64,000 nt of DNA from Leifsonia sp. TF02-11. Lineage in GTDB: Bacteria > Actinomycetota > Actinomycetes > Actinomycetales > Microbacteriaceae. Both the position numbers and the translations under genes were made by a program. The notes under the pieces were generated by a model. That model searched no databases and was not told the origin of the DNA. It worked only from the letters and a program-made list of their open reading frames with translations. Below are positions 1-8,269 of the stretch, piece by piece (the stretch's first letter is position 1; each line of letters opens with the position of its first letter). The stretch is taken from NCBI RefSeq assembly GCF_017565305.1, contig NZ_JAGEKP010000005.1, positions 1 through 64,000 of the forward strand. The letters are read 5' to 3'.

Positions 1-11
1 CGCCCCCCGCC

Positions 12-75
12 GCCCCCCCCCCCCCCCCCCCCCCCCCCGCCCCGCCGCCGCGCCCGCCACGGTCGGCGGCGGGCG
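12..75. repeat. 26-nt poly-C tract followed by GC-only hairpin
   Basis: Positions 13-38 are an uninterrupted run of 26 C. A GC-only inverted repeat follows, with arms at 51-58 and 68-75. On the minus strand this is a hairpin followed by a long G run, not a U-tailed terminator. It lies at the window edge, so the gene to its left is not visible. Homopolymer length here may also be a sequencing artefact. Confidence 0.5.
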
Positions 76-126
76 CCCGCCGATGCCAGCATTCCCATAG
101 GAACCGGTCGGATAGGCTTGGGTCTC

Positions 127-1359
127 ATGAATTCCTCTGTCGGGCGCCGGTTCGTCGCCTCGCTCCTCGCCGCCGTCGCGGTCGCCGCCATCGCCTTCTT
201 CGCCGCTGTGGCCGTCATCGCGATCATCACGGGCGTGCTCCTCTGGCTGAACGGCTCGGCAGCGGAACCGAAGATCCTCGGCAATGCCGTGCAGTACACG
301 GAGTACATCGCGCTGGCGCTGTTCGTGTTCGGCCTGATCGCGGCGCTGCTCGGCGCGTTCGAGCGGCGCTGGGTCTCGATCATCTCGGGCGTCGTCGTCG
401 CGGTCATCAGTACGATCGTCGGCACCCTGGTGCTCTACGCCACCAACGGCGCCTCGCTCACGGCGGCCGCGTGGCAGCAGATGTGGCTCTCGCTGATCGG
501 CGTCAACCTCGGTGTCTGGATCGTGGCGGCGATCGCGTTCCCGACCGCCGGCTACGCGGTCTACCTGGCGCTCGACAGGCGCGTGCTGGCACCCGCTGCC
601 CGCAAGATCGCCCTGGTGCGCATCCCCGCCGCCAACCTGGCCGACGGTCTGGTGACGCACATCGAGCGGGAGGCCGTCGACAACGAACTGGCCGACAAGC
701 AGTGGGACGACTACGTCGCAGCTCTCTCCGACGCCGGCTGGCAGACCGTCGAGGTCGCCAGCGCCGACACGCTCGCCGACTCCGTCTTCGTTGAGGACAC
801 CGCGATCGTCTTCGGCGACACCGCCGTCATCTCGCGTCCCGGCGCCGACTCCCGCCGCGCGGAGACCGTCGGCACCGAGGCCGCCCTGCGCGCCCAGGGC
901 CTCCGGCTCGAGCGCATCGAGGAGCCGGGCACCCTCGACGGCGGCGACGTGCTCAAGGTGGGCGACACCGTCTACGTCGGCCGCGGAGGCCGCACGAACG
1001 CCGAGGGGATCCGCCAGCTGCGCGCTCTCGTCGCGCCTCTGGGCTACACCGTCGTCGCGGTGCCGGTCACGAAGGCCCTGCACCTGAAGACCGCGGTCAC
1101 CGCGCTCCCCGACGGCACCGTGATCGGCTACGAGCCCATCGTGGACGAGCCGCGGATCTTCGAGCGCTTCCTGCCCGTCCCTGAGGCGCACGGCACCGCC
1201 GTCGTCGTGCTCGACGACGAGACCGTGCTCATGTCATCGTCTGCCCCCGGCTCGGTCGCGCTGGTCGAGGACCTCGGCTACACCGTCGTGCAGGTCGACA
1301 TCTCGGAGTTCGAGAAGCTCGAGGGCTGCGTCACCTGCCTGTCGATCCGCATTCGCTGA
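127..1359 (+). CDS. membrane-anchored dimethylargininase-like amidinohydrolase
   Basis: Four hydrophobic segments fill roughly residues 7-155 and are followed by a complete soluble domain from about residue 159. That domain reads as a dimethylarginine dimethylaminohydrolase/arginine deiminase-fold enzyme: FVEDTAIV with Asp near 224, EEPGTLDGGDVL, LHLKTAV with His near 319, and a C-terminal VTCLSIR whose Cys404 matches the family nucleophile. Members of the family hydrolyse methylarginines (or arginine) through a Cys-His-Glu/Asp centre. The usual DDAH is about 255 aa and soluble, so the membrane half is an addition. ATG 127 is preceded by TAGGCT at 113-118, which fits a leaderless start; an in-frame TTG at 118 is possible. 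The substrate cannot be read from the sequence. Confidence 0.85.
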   Translation: MNSSVGRRFVASLLAAVAVAAIAFFAAVAVIAIITGVLLWLNGSAAEPKILGNAVQYTEYIALALFVFGLIAALLGAFERRWVSIISGVVVAVISTIVGTLVLYATNGASLTAAAWQQMWLSLIGVNLGVWIVAAIAFPTAGYAVYLALDRRVLAPAARKIALVRIPAANLADGLVTHIEREAVDNELADKQWDDYVAALSDAGWQTVEVASADTLADSVFVEDTAIVFGDTAVISRPGADSRRAETVGTEAALRAQGLRLERIEEPGTLDGGDVLKVGDTVYVGRGGRTNAEGIRQLRALVAPLGYTVVAVPVTKALHLKTAVTALPDGTVIGYEPIVDEPRIFERFLPVPEAHGTAVVVLDDETVLMSSSAPGSVALVEDLGYTVVQVDISEFEKLEGCVTCLSIRIR

Positions 1360-1367
1360 CGCGGGGC

Positions 1368-1841
1368 TCAATCGCCGGACGTGTCCGTCGTGCACGGGAT
1401 GCTGCCGGCCAGCTGCGCCCTCTTCGTCCTTCCGCCGTCGAAGACGTCGACATAGTCTCCCGTCGTCCCGTCGAAGTGGACGCTGCCGCCGTCGAGATGG
1501 AACGCCTGCACCGAGAAGAACGACCCGCCGTCGCCGGTGCTGATGTTGGTGCTGAAGACTCCCTTGCGGAGGTCCGCGACGATCTGCGCCGGAGCGCGGG
1601 AGGTCGGATCGTTCCGCACGACGACGCGGTTGCCCGCCCGCACGACGCACGTCGCGTGGTGCAGGTAGACCTCGACGGTCCGAGAGTCTTCGCCCTGCAC
1701 CCGGAGTTCCAGAGTGGTGTGCGTCAACGACCGGGCCGCGCTCCACGCGGCGCCTACGCTCACGTAGATTCCGACGACCAGCGAGACGAAGACGGCGAAC
1801 GCCCCGATGACCGACCAGAACGGGAGCGAGCGCCACACCAT
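1368..1841 (-). CDS. hypothetical single-pass membrane protein
   Basis: 157 aa. One N-terminal membrane segment (about residues 8-30, FWSVIGAFAVFVSLVVGIYV) is followed by an extracytoplasmic domain rich in Val and Asp, with two cysteines (CVVRAG and IPC near the end) that could form a disulfide. I recognise no family. It converges with the DDAH-like gene, stopping 8 nt from its stop codon. TAGGCT at 1848-1853 on the minus strand ends exactly 6 nt before the ATG, so a leaderless transcript is likely. Confidence 0.75.
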   Translation of the reverse strand: MVWRSLPFWSVIGAFAVFVSLVVGIYVSVGAAWSAARSLTHTTLELRVQGEDSRTVEVYLHHATCVVRAGNRVVVRNDPTSRAPAQIVADLRKGVFSTNISTGDGGSFFSVQAFHLDGGSVHFDGTTGDYVDVFDGGRTKRAQLAGSIPCTTDTSGD

Positions 1842-1902
1842 CCCTGCAGCCTAGCGGCGCACCGCGCGTGGGGACTGGTGGCGCGGATCCGCGAACTCGC
1901 TC

Positions 1903-1932
1903 TTGCGCTCTGAGCGACACTGGGAATATCCT
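1903..1932 (+). promoter_or_regulatory. sigma-70-type promoter of the ABC exporter leader
   Basis: TTGCGC at 1903-1908 and TATCCT at 1927-1932 are separated by 18 bp, a good actinobacterial housekeeping promoter. Transcription would begin near 1939, giving a leader of about 320 nt before the first exporter gene at 2262. The gap 1842-2261 holds no other gene apart from the 29-codon upstream ORF and the hairpin listed next. Confidence 0.6.
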
Positions 1933-1987
1933 GTAGGGCTGCCTTGTCGCAGCATTCGGATGACGCATCGGGCCTTGGGAGGACGCC

Positions 1988-2077
1988 ATGACAACGACTG
2001 AGAACACACGAACCGTGACCGTGTTCGGGCTCGTCGCTGCCGCGAGCGCGTCCCCGGAGCCGGCCCCCGCCTGGTAG
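1988..2077 (+). CDS. 29-codon upstream ORF (putative leader peptide) of ABC exporter
   Basis: An ATG at 1988 follows GGGAGG (1977-1982) by 5 nt, the best ribosome-binding site in this stretch. It opens a 29-codon frame ending PEPAPAW-stop. Thr, Ala, Val and Pro dominate, and the single Trp is the last sense codon. It lies about 50 nt after the predicted transcription start and 47 nt before a strong GC hairpin, the order seen in translation-sensing attenuators. That such peptides control drug-transporter and resistance genes in actinobacteria is established for other genes; its application here is inference. Confidence 0.55.
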   Translation: MTTTENTRTVTVFGLVAAASASPEPAPAW

Positions 2078-2123
2078 GTCCCAGGCAGGAACGCGCTTCC
2101 GGCTGACCGTCGCCGGCACCACC

Positions 2124-2146
2124 GCCCGGGCATCCGCGGCCCGGGC
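2124..2146 (+). promoter_or_regulatory. GC hairpin in exporter leader, possible attenuator
   Basis: A perfect 7-bp GC stem (2124-2130 with 2140-2146) closes a 9-nt loop between the upstream ORF and the exporter gene. No U tract follows, so it may pause polymerase, block Rho loading or mask translation instead of being a classical terminator. Confidence 0.4.
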
Positions 2147-2261
2147 TCGTCGCGCCCACGCGAACGACTCCTTTGGCGACCTCTCAGCACGTCTCACCGG
2201 GTCGGAGTCGACCCATCCACGAAATCGAAGCCACGAAACGCAGATAGAGAAGACGGAACCC

Positions 2262-4106
2262 ATGTCCATCGCTGAAACCCATCAGCACCCACCCCAAAGA
2301 GAAGACCAGAAGCGGCTCGGGACCTTCCGCACGCTTCTCCGAATCCTCCCGTTCGCCAAGTCGGCGGCGCCCCGCATCGTGCTCGGCATGGTCGCCGCTC
2401 TGCTGGCGAGCCTGGTCGCGCTGCTCATCCCGCAGGTGCTCCGCTTCCTGGTCGACGGTCCGCTGTCCACCGGAGACGCATCCGCGGTCTGGCCGGCCGC
2501 GCTGCTCGTGGTCGGGCTCGGCGCCGCCGAGGCCGTGTTCATCTCGCTCCGGCGCTGGTTCGTGCTCACTCCGGGCACCCACGTCGAGGCGCGGATGCGC
2601 AACGCGCTGTACGAGAAGCTGCAGGACCTCCCTGTCGCGTTCCACGACCGCTGGCCGAGCGGCCAGCTGCTCTCGCGCGCCGTGAGCGACCTGAGCCTGA
2701 TCCGGCGCTGGTTGTCGTTCGGCATCGTGCTGCTCGTCGTCAACGTCGTGACCATCATCGTCGGTTTCGCGATCCTGATCGGCTGGAACTGGATCCTCGG
2801 CCTGATCTTCCTCGTGCTGTCGGTGCCGTTGTGGATCTACGGCTTCGCGTTCGAGAAGAAGTACTCCATCGTCGCCCGGCGCAGCCAGGACCAGGCCGGT
2901 GACCTGGCCACGGCCGTCGAGGAGTCGGTGCACGGCATCCGCGTGCTCAAGGCCTTCGGGCGGGGCAAGCACGCGCTGGCGAAGTTCGAGTCGCAGGCGG
3001 AGGAGCTGCGCGGCACCGAGATCGAGAAGGCCAAGGCGGTCGCCGGCCTCTGGCTGTGGCTGCTGCTCATCCCGGACGTCGCGTTCGGCATCTGCCTGGT
3101 GGTCGGTGTCTGGCTGGCCGCGCAGGGCCAGCTGTCGGTCGGCGAGCTGGTCGCCTTCTTCGCGACGGCGACCGTGCTGCGCTTCCCGATCGAGTCGATC
3201 GGCTTCCTGCTCTCGATGACGTTCGACACGCGCACAGCGGCCGACCGCTTCTTCGAGGTGCTGGACGAGCGCAACGCGATCACCGACCCCGCGGAGCCGA
3301 AGCGGATCACCGATCCGCGTGGCGAGCTCGTCTTCGACGATGTGCACTTCCGCTATCAGGACTCCCCTGAGCGCTTCCCCGACCTCCTGAACGGCGTCGA
3401 CCTCACGGTGCTGCCGGGGGAGACGATGGCGCTCGTCGGGCTCACCGGAAGCGGCAAGTCCACGCTGACCGCGCTGACCACGCGTCTGTACGACGTGACG
3501 GGAGGCTCTGTGCGCATCGACGGCATCGACGTGCGCGAACTGACCAGGTACGACCTCCGCAAGGCCATCGCGATGGCGTTCGAGGACGCGACGCTGTTCT
3601 CGGCCTCGGTGCGCGACAACGTGCTCCTGGGCCGCGACGGCCTCGACCCCGCGTCTCCGGAAGCCGAGCAGGTGCTCACCGAGGCCCTCGAGATCGCCCA
3701 GGCCGGGTTCGTCTACGAACTGCCGGAGGGGCTCGACACCAAGGTCGGCGAGGAGGGGCTCAGCCTGTCCGGCGGCCAGCGCCAGCGTCTCGCACTCGCG
3801 CGCGCGGTGGCGGCGGCGCCGAGCGTCCTGGTGCTCGACGACCCGTTGTCGGCGCTCGACGTGGACACGGAGGCGCTGGTGGAGGCCGCCCTGCGCCGGG
3901 TGCTCGCGTCCACGACCGCCCTGGTCGTCGCTCACCGTCCTTCGACCGTGACGCTCGCCGACCGGGTGGCGCTGCTGGAGGACGGCCGCATCACCGCCGT
4001 CGGCACGCACCACGACCTGCTCGCCACCAACGAGCACTACCGTTTCGTCCTCTCCTCCCTCGAAGAGGAACAGGACGAGGAGTTCCTTCAGGAGGTGAAC
4101 CTGTGA
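2262..4106 (+). CDS. ABC exporter half-transporter, subunit with degenerate ATPase site
   Basis: 614 aa: a six-helix exporter membrane domain (about residues 35-310) and an ATP-binding domain (about 350-600). The Walker A is GLTGSGKST and the signature LSGGQ. The Walker B reads LVLDDP, so the catalytic Glu is Asp. Together with the next gene this is the typical heterodimeric multidrug or lipid exporter (BmrCD/TM287-288/TmrAB class), which hydrolyses ATP mainly at one site. This subunit contributes the weak Walker B; its own canonical signature completes the strong site of the partner. The start follows a weak GGAA sequence, consistent with leader-controlled expression. Confidence 0.93.
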   Translation: MSIAETHQHPPQREDQKRLGTFRTLLRILPFAKSAAPRIVLGMVAALLASLVALLIPQVLRFLVDGPLSTGDASAVWPAALLVVGLGAAEAVFISLRRWFVLTPGTHVEARMRNALYEKLQDLPVAFHDRWPSGQLLSRAVSDLSLIRRWLSFGIVLLVVNVVTIIVGFAILIGWNWILGLIFLVLSVPLWIYGFAFEKKYSIVARRSQDQAGDLATAVEESVHGIRVLKAFGRGKHALAKFESQAEELRGTEIEKAKAVAGLWLWLLLIPDVAFGICLVVGVWLAAQGQLSVGELVAFFATATVLRFPIESIGFLLSMTFDTRTAADRFFEVLDERNAITDPAEPKRITDPRGELVFDDVHFRYQDSPERFPDLLNGVDLTVLPGETMALVGLTGSGKSTLTALTTRLYDVTGGSVRIDGIDVRELTRYDLRKAIAMAFEDATLFSASVRDNVLLGRDGLDPASPEAEQVLTEALEIAQAGFVYELPEGLDTKVGEEGLSLSGGQRQRLALARAVAAAPSVLVLDDPLSALDVDTEALVEAALRRVLASTTALVVAHRPSTVTLADRVALLEDGRITAVGTHHDLLATNEHYRFVLSSLEEEQDEEFLQEVNL

Positions 4107-5917
4107 GCACCGCGACAGTACTGGGCGTCGAGGGCGAGGAGCGCAACGACCTCAGCAAAGCGGAGAGCCGGCAGATCCGCCGCCGCTCGCTGCGCCTTCT
4201 CGGCTCGCTGCTGCACCCGCTGCGCCTGCGGCTGGTGCTGACCGCGATCGTCGTCGTGGTCAGCACGGCCGGCCAGGTGGCCGGGCCGGCGATCATCGCG
4301 TTCGGCATCGACAACGGGATCACGGCTCTGCACTCGCAGAACTGGCTCCCGGTCGCCGCCGCCGGTGTCGCCTACCTGTTCACCGGCATCATCGGTGCCG
4401 TGCTGATCTCGTGGTACACGGTGCTCAGCGCGCGCATCAGCCAGGCGATCCTGATCGACCTCCGCAAGCGGGTCTTCCTGCACACGCAGAAGCTCTCGCT
4501 CGAGTTCCACGAGTCGTACACGTCCGGCCGCATCATCTCGCGGCAGACCAGCGACCTGGACTCGATCCGCGAGCTGCTCGACTCCGGCATCAACCAGCTG
4601 GTGCAGGGCTTCCTGTACATGCTGTTCATCGCGATCGCGCTGTTCTGGCTCGATTGGCTGAGCGGCGTGGTGCTGCTGTGCTCGCTGGTGCCGCTATACC
4701 TGCTCACGCGCTGGTTCCAGAAGCGCTCGCAGGCGCTGTTCCGCGTCTCGCGGGTGGCGTCGGCGAAGCTCATCGTCCACTTCGTGGAGACGATGACCGG
4801 CATCCGCGCGGTCAAGGCCTTCCGCAAGGAGAAGCGCAACGAGAAGGAGTTCGGCGGCCTCGTCGAGGACTACCGCGACGTCAACGCGCGGGTCATCCAG
4901 CTGTTCGGGATCTTCGACCCCGGTCTGGTGATGATCGGCAACGTGACCGTCGGTGTCGTGCTGCTGGTCGGCGGCTTCCGGGTCGCGAACGGCCAGCTCG
5001 CCATCGGTGTGCTGCTGGCGGCGTTGCTCTACACGCGCCGGTTCTTCGACCCGATGGAGGAGATGGCGATGTTCTACAACTCCTACCAGTCGGCCGCAGC
5101 GGCGCTCGAGAAGATCTCCGGCGTGCTGGAGGAGGAGCCGAGCGTGCCCGACCCGGTCAAGCCGGTCGACCTCTGGACAGCCGAAGGCCACGTGCGCTTC
5201 GACGACGTGACGTTCGCCTACAAGCGTGATCGCGTCATCCTGCCGGAGTTCAGTCTGGACATCCCTGCCGGGCAGACGATCGCGTTGGTGGGTTCGACCG
5301 GCGCGGGCAAGTCGACGCTGGCCAAGCTGATCTCGCGCTTCTACGACCCGAGCGAAGGCTCCGTCACGCTCGACGGCGTGGATCTGCGCGACATGCACCC
5401 GAAGGACCTGCGCCGTGCGATCGTCATGGTCACCCAGGAGGCGTACCTGTTCAGCGGGTCTGTCGCCGACAACATCGCGCTCGGCAAGCCGGAGGCGACG
5501 AGGGACGAGGTGGTGGAGGCCGCGAAGGCGGTCGGCGCCCACGAGTTCATCACGGGCCTGCCGAACGGGTACGACACCGACGTGAACAAGCGCGGCGGCC
5601 GGGTGTCCGCCGGTCAGCGTCAGCTGATCTCGTTCGCCAGGGCGTTCCTGGCGAACCCGGCGGTGCTCATCCTGGACGAGGCGACCAGCTCGCTCGACAT
5701 CCCGAGCGAGCGCCTGGTGCAGGAGGCTCTGCAGACCCTGCTCGCCGATCGCACCGCCGTGATCATCGCGCACCGACTGTCGACGGTCGCGATCGCGGAC
5801 CGGGTGCTCGTCATGGAGCACGGGAAGGTCGTCGAAGACGGCTCGCCGGACCAGTTGATCGCCGGCACCGGCCGGTTCGCGCAGTTGCACGCCGCGTGGC
5901 GGGACTCGCTCGTGTAG
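4103..5917 (+). CDS. ABC exporter half-transporter, subunit with canonical ATPase site
   Basis: 604 aa with a six-helix membrane domain followed by an ATP-binding domain. Walker A is GSTGAGKST and Walker B is [12 protein letters not shown] with the catalytic Glu intact. The signature is the altered VSAGQ. This complements the upstream subunit exactly: the degenerate site pairs that subunit's Asp Walker B with this subunit's altered signature. The GTG start overlaps the previous stop (GTGA), so the two proteins should be made in equal amounts. A strong hairpin terminator follows at 5939. Substrate unknown; drug or lipid export is the usual role. Confidence 0.93.
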   Translation: MSTATVLGVEGEERNDLSKAESRQIRRRSLRLLGSLLHPLRLRLVLTAIVVVVSTAGQVAGPAIIAFGIDNGITALHSQNWLPVAAAGVAYLFTGIIGAVLISWYTVLSARISQAILIDLRKRVFLHTQKLSLEFHESYTSGRIISRQTSDLDSIRELLDSGINQLVQGFLYMLFIAIALFWLDWLSGVVLLCSLVPLYLLTRWFQKRSQALFRVSRVASAKLIVHFVETMTGIRAVKAFRKEKRNEKEFGGLVEDYRDVNARVIQLFGIFDPGLVMIGNVTVGVVLLVGGFRVANGQLAIGVLLAALLYTRRFFDPMEEMAMFYNSYQSAAAALEKISGVLEEEPSVPDPVKPVDLWTAEGHVRFDDVTFAYKRDRVILPEFSLDIPAGQTIALVGSTGAGKSTLAKLISRFYDPSEGSVTLDGVDLRDMHPKDLRRAIVMVTQEAYLFSGSVADNIALGKPEATRDEVVEAAKAVGAHEFITGLPNGYDTDVNKRGGRVSAGQRQLISFARAFLANPAVLILDEATSSLDIPSERLVQEALQTLLADRTAVIIAHRLSTVAIADRVLVMEHGKVVEDGSPDQLIAGTGRFAQLHAAWRDSLV

Positions 5918-5938
5918 TCACAGTCGCGAGGTGATACC

Positions 5939-5984
5939 GACAGGCCCCGGGCCCTCCCTTCGGGGAGAGGATCCGGGGCCTGTC
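5939..5984 (+). terminator. strong hairpin terminator after ABC exporter operon
   Basis: A perfect 12-bp stem (5939-5950 with 5973-5984) encloses an inner CTCCC-TTCG-GGGAG hairpin. It lies 22 nt after the stop codon. There is no T tract, as is common for actinobacterial terminators. Confidence 0.75.
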
Positions 5985-6005
5985 GCCGTGGTCGGGACGG
6001 GCCAA

Positions 6006-6024
6006 GGGGTTGGGTTGGGTTGGG
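6006..6024 (+). repeat. G-quadruplex-capable (GGGTT)n tract
   Basis: Four G runs (6006-6009, 6012-6014, 6017-6019, 6022-6024) are separated by TT only, the classic telomere-like intramolecular quadruplex pattern. It lies between the ABC operon terminator and the 3' end of the convergent ODC-like gene. Confidence 0.6.
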
Positions 6025-6052
6025 TTTCGGCCCGTCCGGCCAGGTCTGTGGG

Positions 6053-7048
6053 TCAGGTGCCCGCGAGACGGCGGAGCACCCGATGGCCGGAGGCGCCCCT
6101 GCTGCGCAGCAGGGGCAGGCGTCGCAGGAGCGAGGTGCCCTGGCCGTCGAGGACGACGACCTCCGCGCCGGCGTCGATGCATGCGCTGGCCACCGCGGGC
6201 TCCACGTCGCGCCGCACATCTCCCGACACGATGGTCAGACAGCCGGCGGTGACCGCGCTTCCGGCGGACGCCGTCACGGTGATCCCGGAGGTGGCGGGCG
6301 CCACGATGCCGCGGATGGCCCGCGCCAGTTCTGCGCGCTCGGCGGGCCGGCTGTCGGCACGTCCGGGGAACCCGTCGCCGAGATCGAGGAGGCGCAGACG
6401 CTGAGCGGTCCCGGCCTCCACGTCGGCGGCGACTCCCATCGCGCGCACGATCTCGCTGACGTACTCGGCCGGACTGCCGTCGTGCGGGAGGGTGAGGGAG
6501 AGGCCGGCGATGCGGACGCCGAGGCCGCGCGCCGCGCGGGCCGCCGCCACGATCGCCGCGGGCGACATCCCCCGGGCGGCGCGGTGGGCCGGGCGCGGGG
6601 CGAGGGCCGGCTGGAGCTTCAGCACGACCCGCAGGTCGCCCGGAGCGCCGGCGAACACCTCCAGGGCGCGTGCGTCGTCGACCACGAACCGGCGGACGCC
6701 CGCGTCGTAGGCCGCTCTGGCCTCGTGGGGGTGCGCGACCGGGGTCGCGTGGAGCACGTGGCGGCCGGCGCTGCCCGCGAGCAGCAGCGCGGGCAGCGCC
6801 TGGTCGTGCGTCACCTCGAAGCCGCCGTCGACCTCCGCGATCGCGGAGAGCAGCGCGGGATGGGCGAGCGCGCTCACGTCGTAGTGCACGTCGACCCATG
6901 GGAAGTCGTCCCGCAGCGCGCGGTACCGCCGCCGCGCCCGCTCGAGGTCGATGACCACCACCGGGAGGTCGCGGACGCCCACCGCGACCGCCTCGGAGGC
7001 CAGTTCGGCTGCTCCGTTCGGGTCGGCGGTTCGGGTTGCGGTGGGCAT
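6053..7048 (-). CDS. PLP fold-type III (ODC-like) protein lacking the PLP lysine, probable pseudoenzyme
   Basis: 331 aa resembling the TIM-barrel domain of group IV decarboxylases (ornithine, DAP and arginine decarboxylases). Landmarks are a Y-D-V-S-A block at 56-60 in the place of the family Y-A-V-K-A/C, GGFEVTHDQAL, and LDLGDGFPG at 221-229 for LDIGGGFPG. The PLP-binding Lys is Ser59. The region matching the substrate-stacking His reads LTLPHDGS, and the phosphate-binding EPGR region reads TASAGSA. The C-terminal CDG substrate domain is absent (the family usually has 380-450 aa). It should not bind PLP normally, so a regulatory or structural role, or decay, is inferred. The frame is intact. 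It stands alone, with no operon partner. Confidence 0.7.
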   Translation of the reverse strand: MPTATRTADPNGAAELASEAVAVGVRDLPVVVIDLERARRRYRALRDDFPWVDVHYDVSALAHPALLSAIAEVDGGFEVTHDQALPALLLAGSAGRHVLHATPVAHPHEARAAYDAGVRRFVVDDARALEVFAGAPGDLRVVLKLQPALAPRPAHRAARGMSPAAIVAAARAARGLGVRIAGLSLTLPHDGSPAEYVSEIVRAMGVAADVEAGTAQRLRLLDLGDGFPGRADSRPAERAELARAIRGIVAPATSGITVTASAGSAVTAGCLTIVSGDVRRDVEPAVASACIDAGAEVVVLDGQGTSLLRRLPLLRSRGASGHRVLRRLAGT

Positions 7049-7229
7049 CGCATCCTCCTCGGGTTCGGGTTGGTCGTCTGTTTCGGGATGGCGGGCTCGG
7101 CGCCAGGTGCTGAGCTTGCCTCATATGTTCGTGCTGTCGGGGCATGTCCCACATCCGGGGGACCACCCGAAAGGTGGTGCGTGCTGGCACGGATGCGCTC
7201 TCCCGCCGCTTCCGGCGAGAATCGTCAGC

Positions 7230-7577
7230 ATGTGCCTCCGTGTTGTGATCGTCGACGACCACGCGCGATTCCGTGCGCAGGCCGCCGAGCTCCTCACGTT
7301 GGAGCGGTTCTCCGTCGTCGGAGACGCCGAGACCGGCGCCCGTGGCGTCGAGTTGAGCCGTGCCCTCACGCCCGATCTGGTGCTGCTCGACGTCGGGCTT
7401 CCCGATGCGAACGGGTTCGATCTGGTTGCGGCGATGCGCGCGACGGGGGCTGCCGTCGTCCTGACCTCCAGCCGTTCGTCGCGCGACTACGGCACCCGGG
7501 TGACCGACAGCGGGGCGGACGGTTTCATCAGCAAAGCGGAACTGAGCGGTGAGGCGATTCGCAGCCTGCTAATGTAA
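7230..7577 (+). CDS. single-domain response regulator (receiver only)
   Basis: 115 aa covering one receiver domain: acidic pair D9-D10, phospho-acceptor Asp54 in LVLLDVGLPD, the Thr in VVLTSS and the conserved Lys in FISKAEL. There is no output domain. It starts an operon with a NarL regulator (4 nt downstream) and a histidine kinase. Stand-alone receivers act as phosphate sinks, relay elements or protein-binding switches. Here it may compete with the NarL partner for the same kinase; that is inference. Confidence 0.85.
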   Translation: MCLRVVIVDDHARFRAQAAELLTLERFSVVGDAETGARGVELSRALTPDLVLLDVGLPDANGFDLVAAMRATGAAVVLTSSRSSRDYGTRVTDSGADGFISKAELSGEAIRSLLM

Positions 7578-7581
7578 GCGC

Positions 7582-8265
7582 GTGGTCGGGGGAGAGAACT
7601 CGGATTCCCGCCCGCTCCGGGTTGCGATCGCCGATGACGCCGTGCTGCTGCGTGAGGGGATCGGGCAGCTCCTGCGTGCGGGTGGAGTGGATGTCGTCGC
7701 GTCGGTGGACACGGCGGAGCAGCTGCTGCATCTGCTCGAGGGCGACGACCGCATCGACGCCGTCGTGCTCGACATCCGGATGCCGCCGACGCACACCGAC
7801 GAGGGGCTGCGCGCTCTGGAGTCGTTGCGCGCCGAGGGGTCGACGGTGGGCGTGCTCCTGCTCTCGATGTACACCACCGCCGCGTTCGCCATCCGGGCGA
7901 TGAGCGCCGGCAGCGGAACGGGCTATCTCCTCAAAGACCGGGTCGCCGACGGCGACACGCTCGTGAACGCCGTGCGCACCGTGGCAGGCGGCGGGTCCGT
8001 GGTCGACCCGGAGATCGTCCAGCTCCTGGTGTCCGCACGGTCGTCCGAGGCCGCGGTCGAGTCGCTGTCCAGCAGGGAGATCGACGTCCTCCGGCTCATG
8101 GCCGAGGGGCTCTCCAACGCCGGGATCGCCGCCGCGCTGCACCTCAGCCTGCGCACCGTCGAATCGCACATCGGGCACATCATGAACAAACTCGACATCG
8201 AGGACACCACCGAAGGCCACAGGCGGGTGCTCGCCGTCCTGCGCTTCCTCGGCCGGGACGGCTGA
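7582..8265 (+). CDS. NarL/LuxR-family response regulator
   Basis: 227 aa: N-terminal receiver with phospho-acceptor Asp64 (AVVLDIRMPP) and a C-terminal LuxR helix-turn-helix (about residues 160-222, LSSREIDVLRLMAEGLSN then SLRTVESHIGHIMNKL). The GTG start is 4 nt after the receiver-only gene, and the kinase GTG follows its stop by 4 nt, so the three are almost certainly co-translated. It would be activated by the downstream kinase and bind DNA as a dimer. Targets unknown. Confidence 0.92.
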   Translation: MVGGENSDSRPLRVAIADDAVLLREGIGQLLRAGGVDVVASVDTAEQLLHLLEGDDRIDAVVLDIRMPPTHTDEGLRALESLRAEGSTVGVLLLSMYTTAAFAIRAMSAGSGTGYLLKDRVADGDTLVNAVRTVAGGGSVVDPEIVQLLVSARSSEAAVESLSSREIDVLRLMAEGLSNAGIAAALHLSLRTVESHIGHIMNKLDIEDTTEGHRRVLAVLRFLGRDG

Positions 8266-8269
8266 CGAC

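Noticed and set aside
2184-4037. Long open frame of about 617 codons on the minus strand opposite the first ABC exporter gene
   Set aside because: Its composition (Arg/Gln/His/Asp-rich, no domains) is the mirror of a high-GC gene, and the plus-strand frame has full ABC motifs.
4103-5917. Second ABC subunit as non-functional because of its VSAGQ signature
   Set aside because: Asymmetric, one-site-degenerate pairs are normal for heterodimeric exporters, and the first subunit supplies the matching canonical signature.
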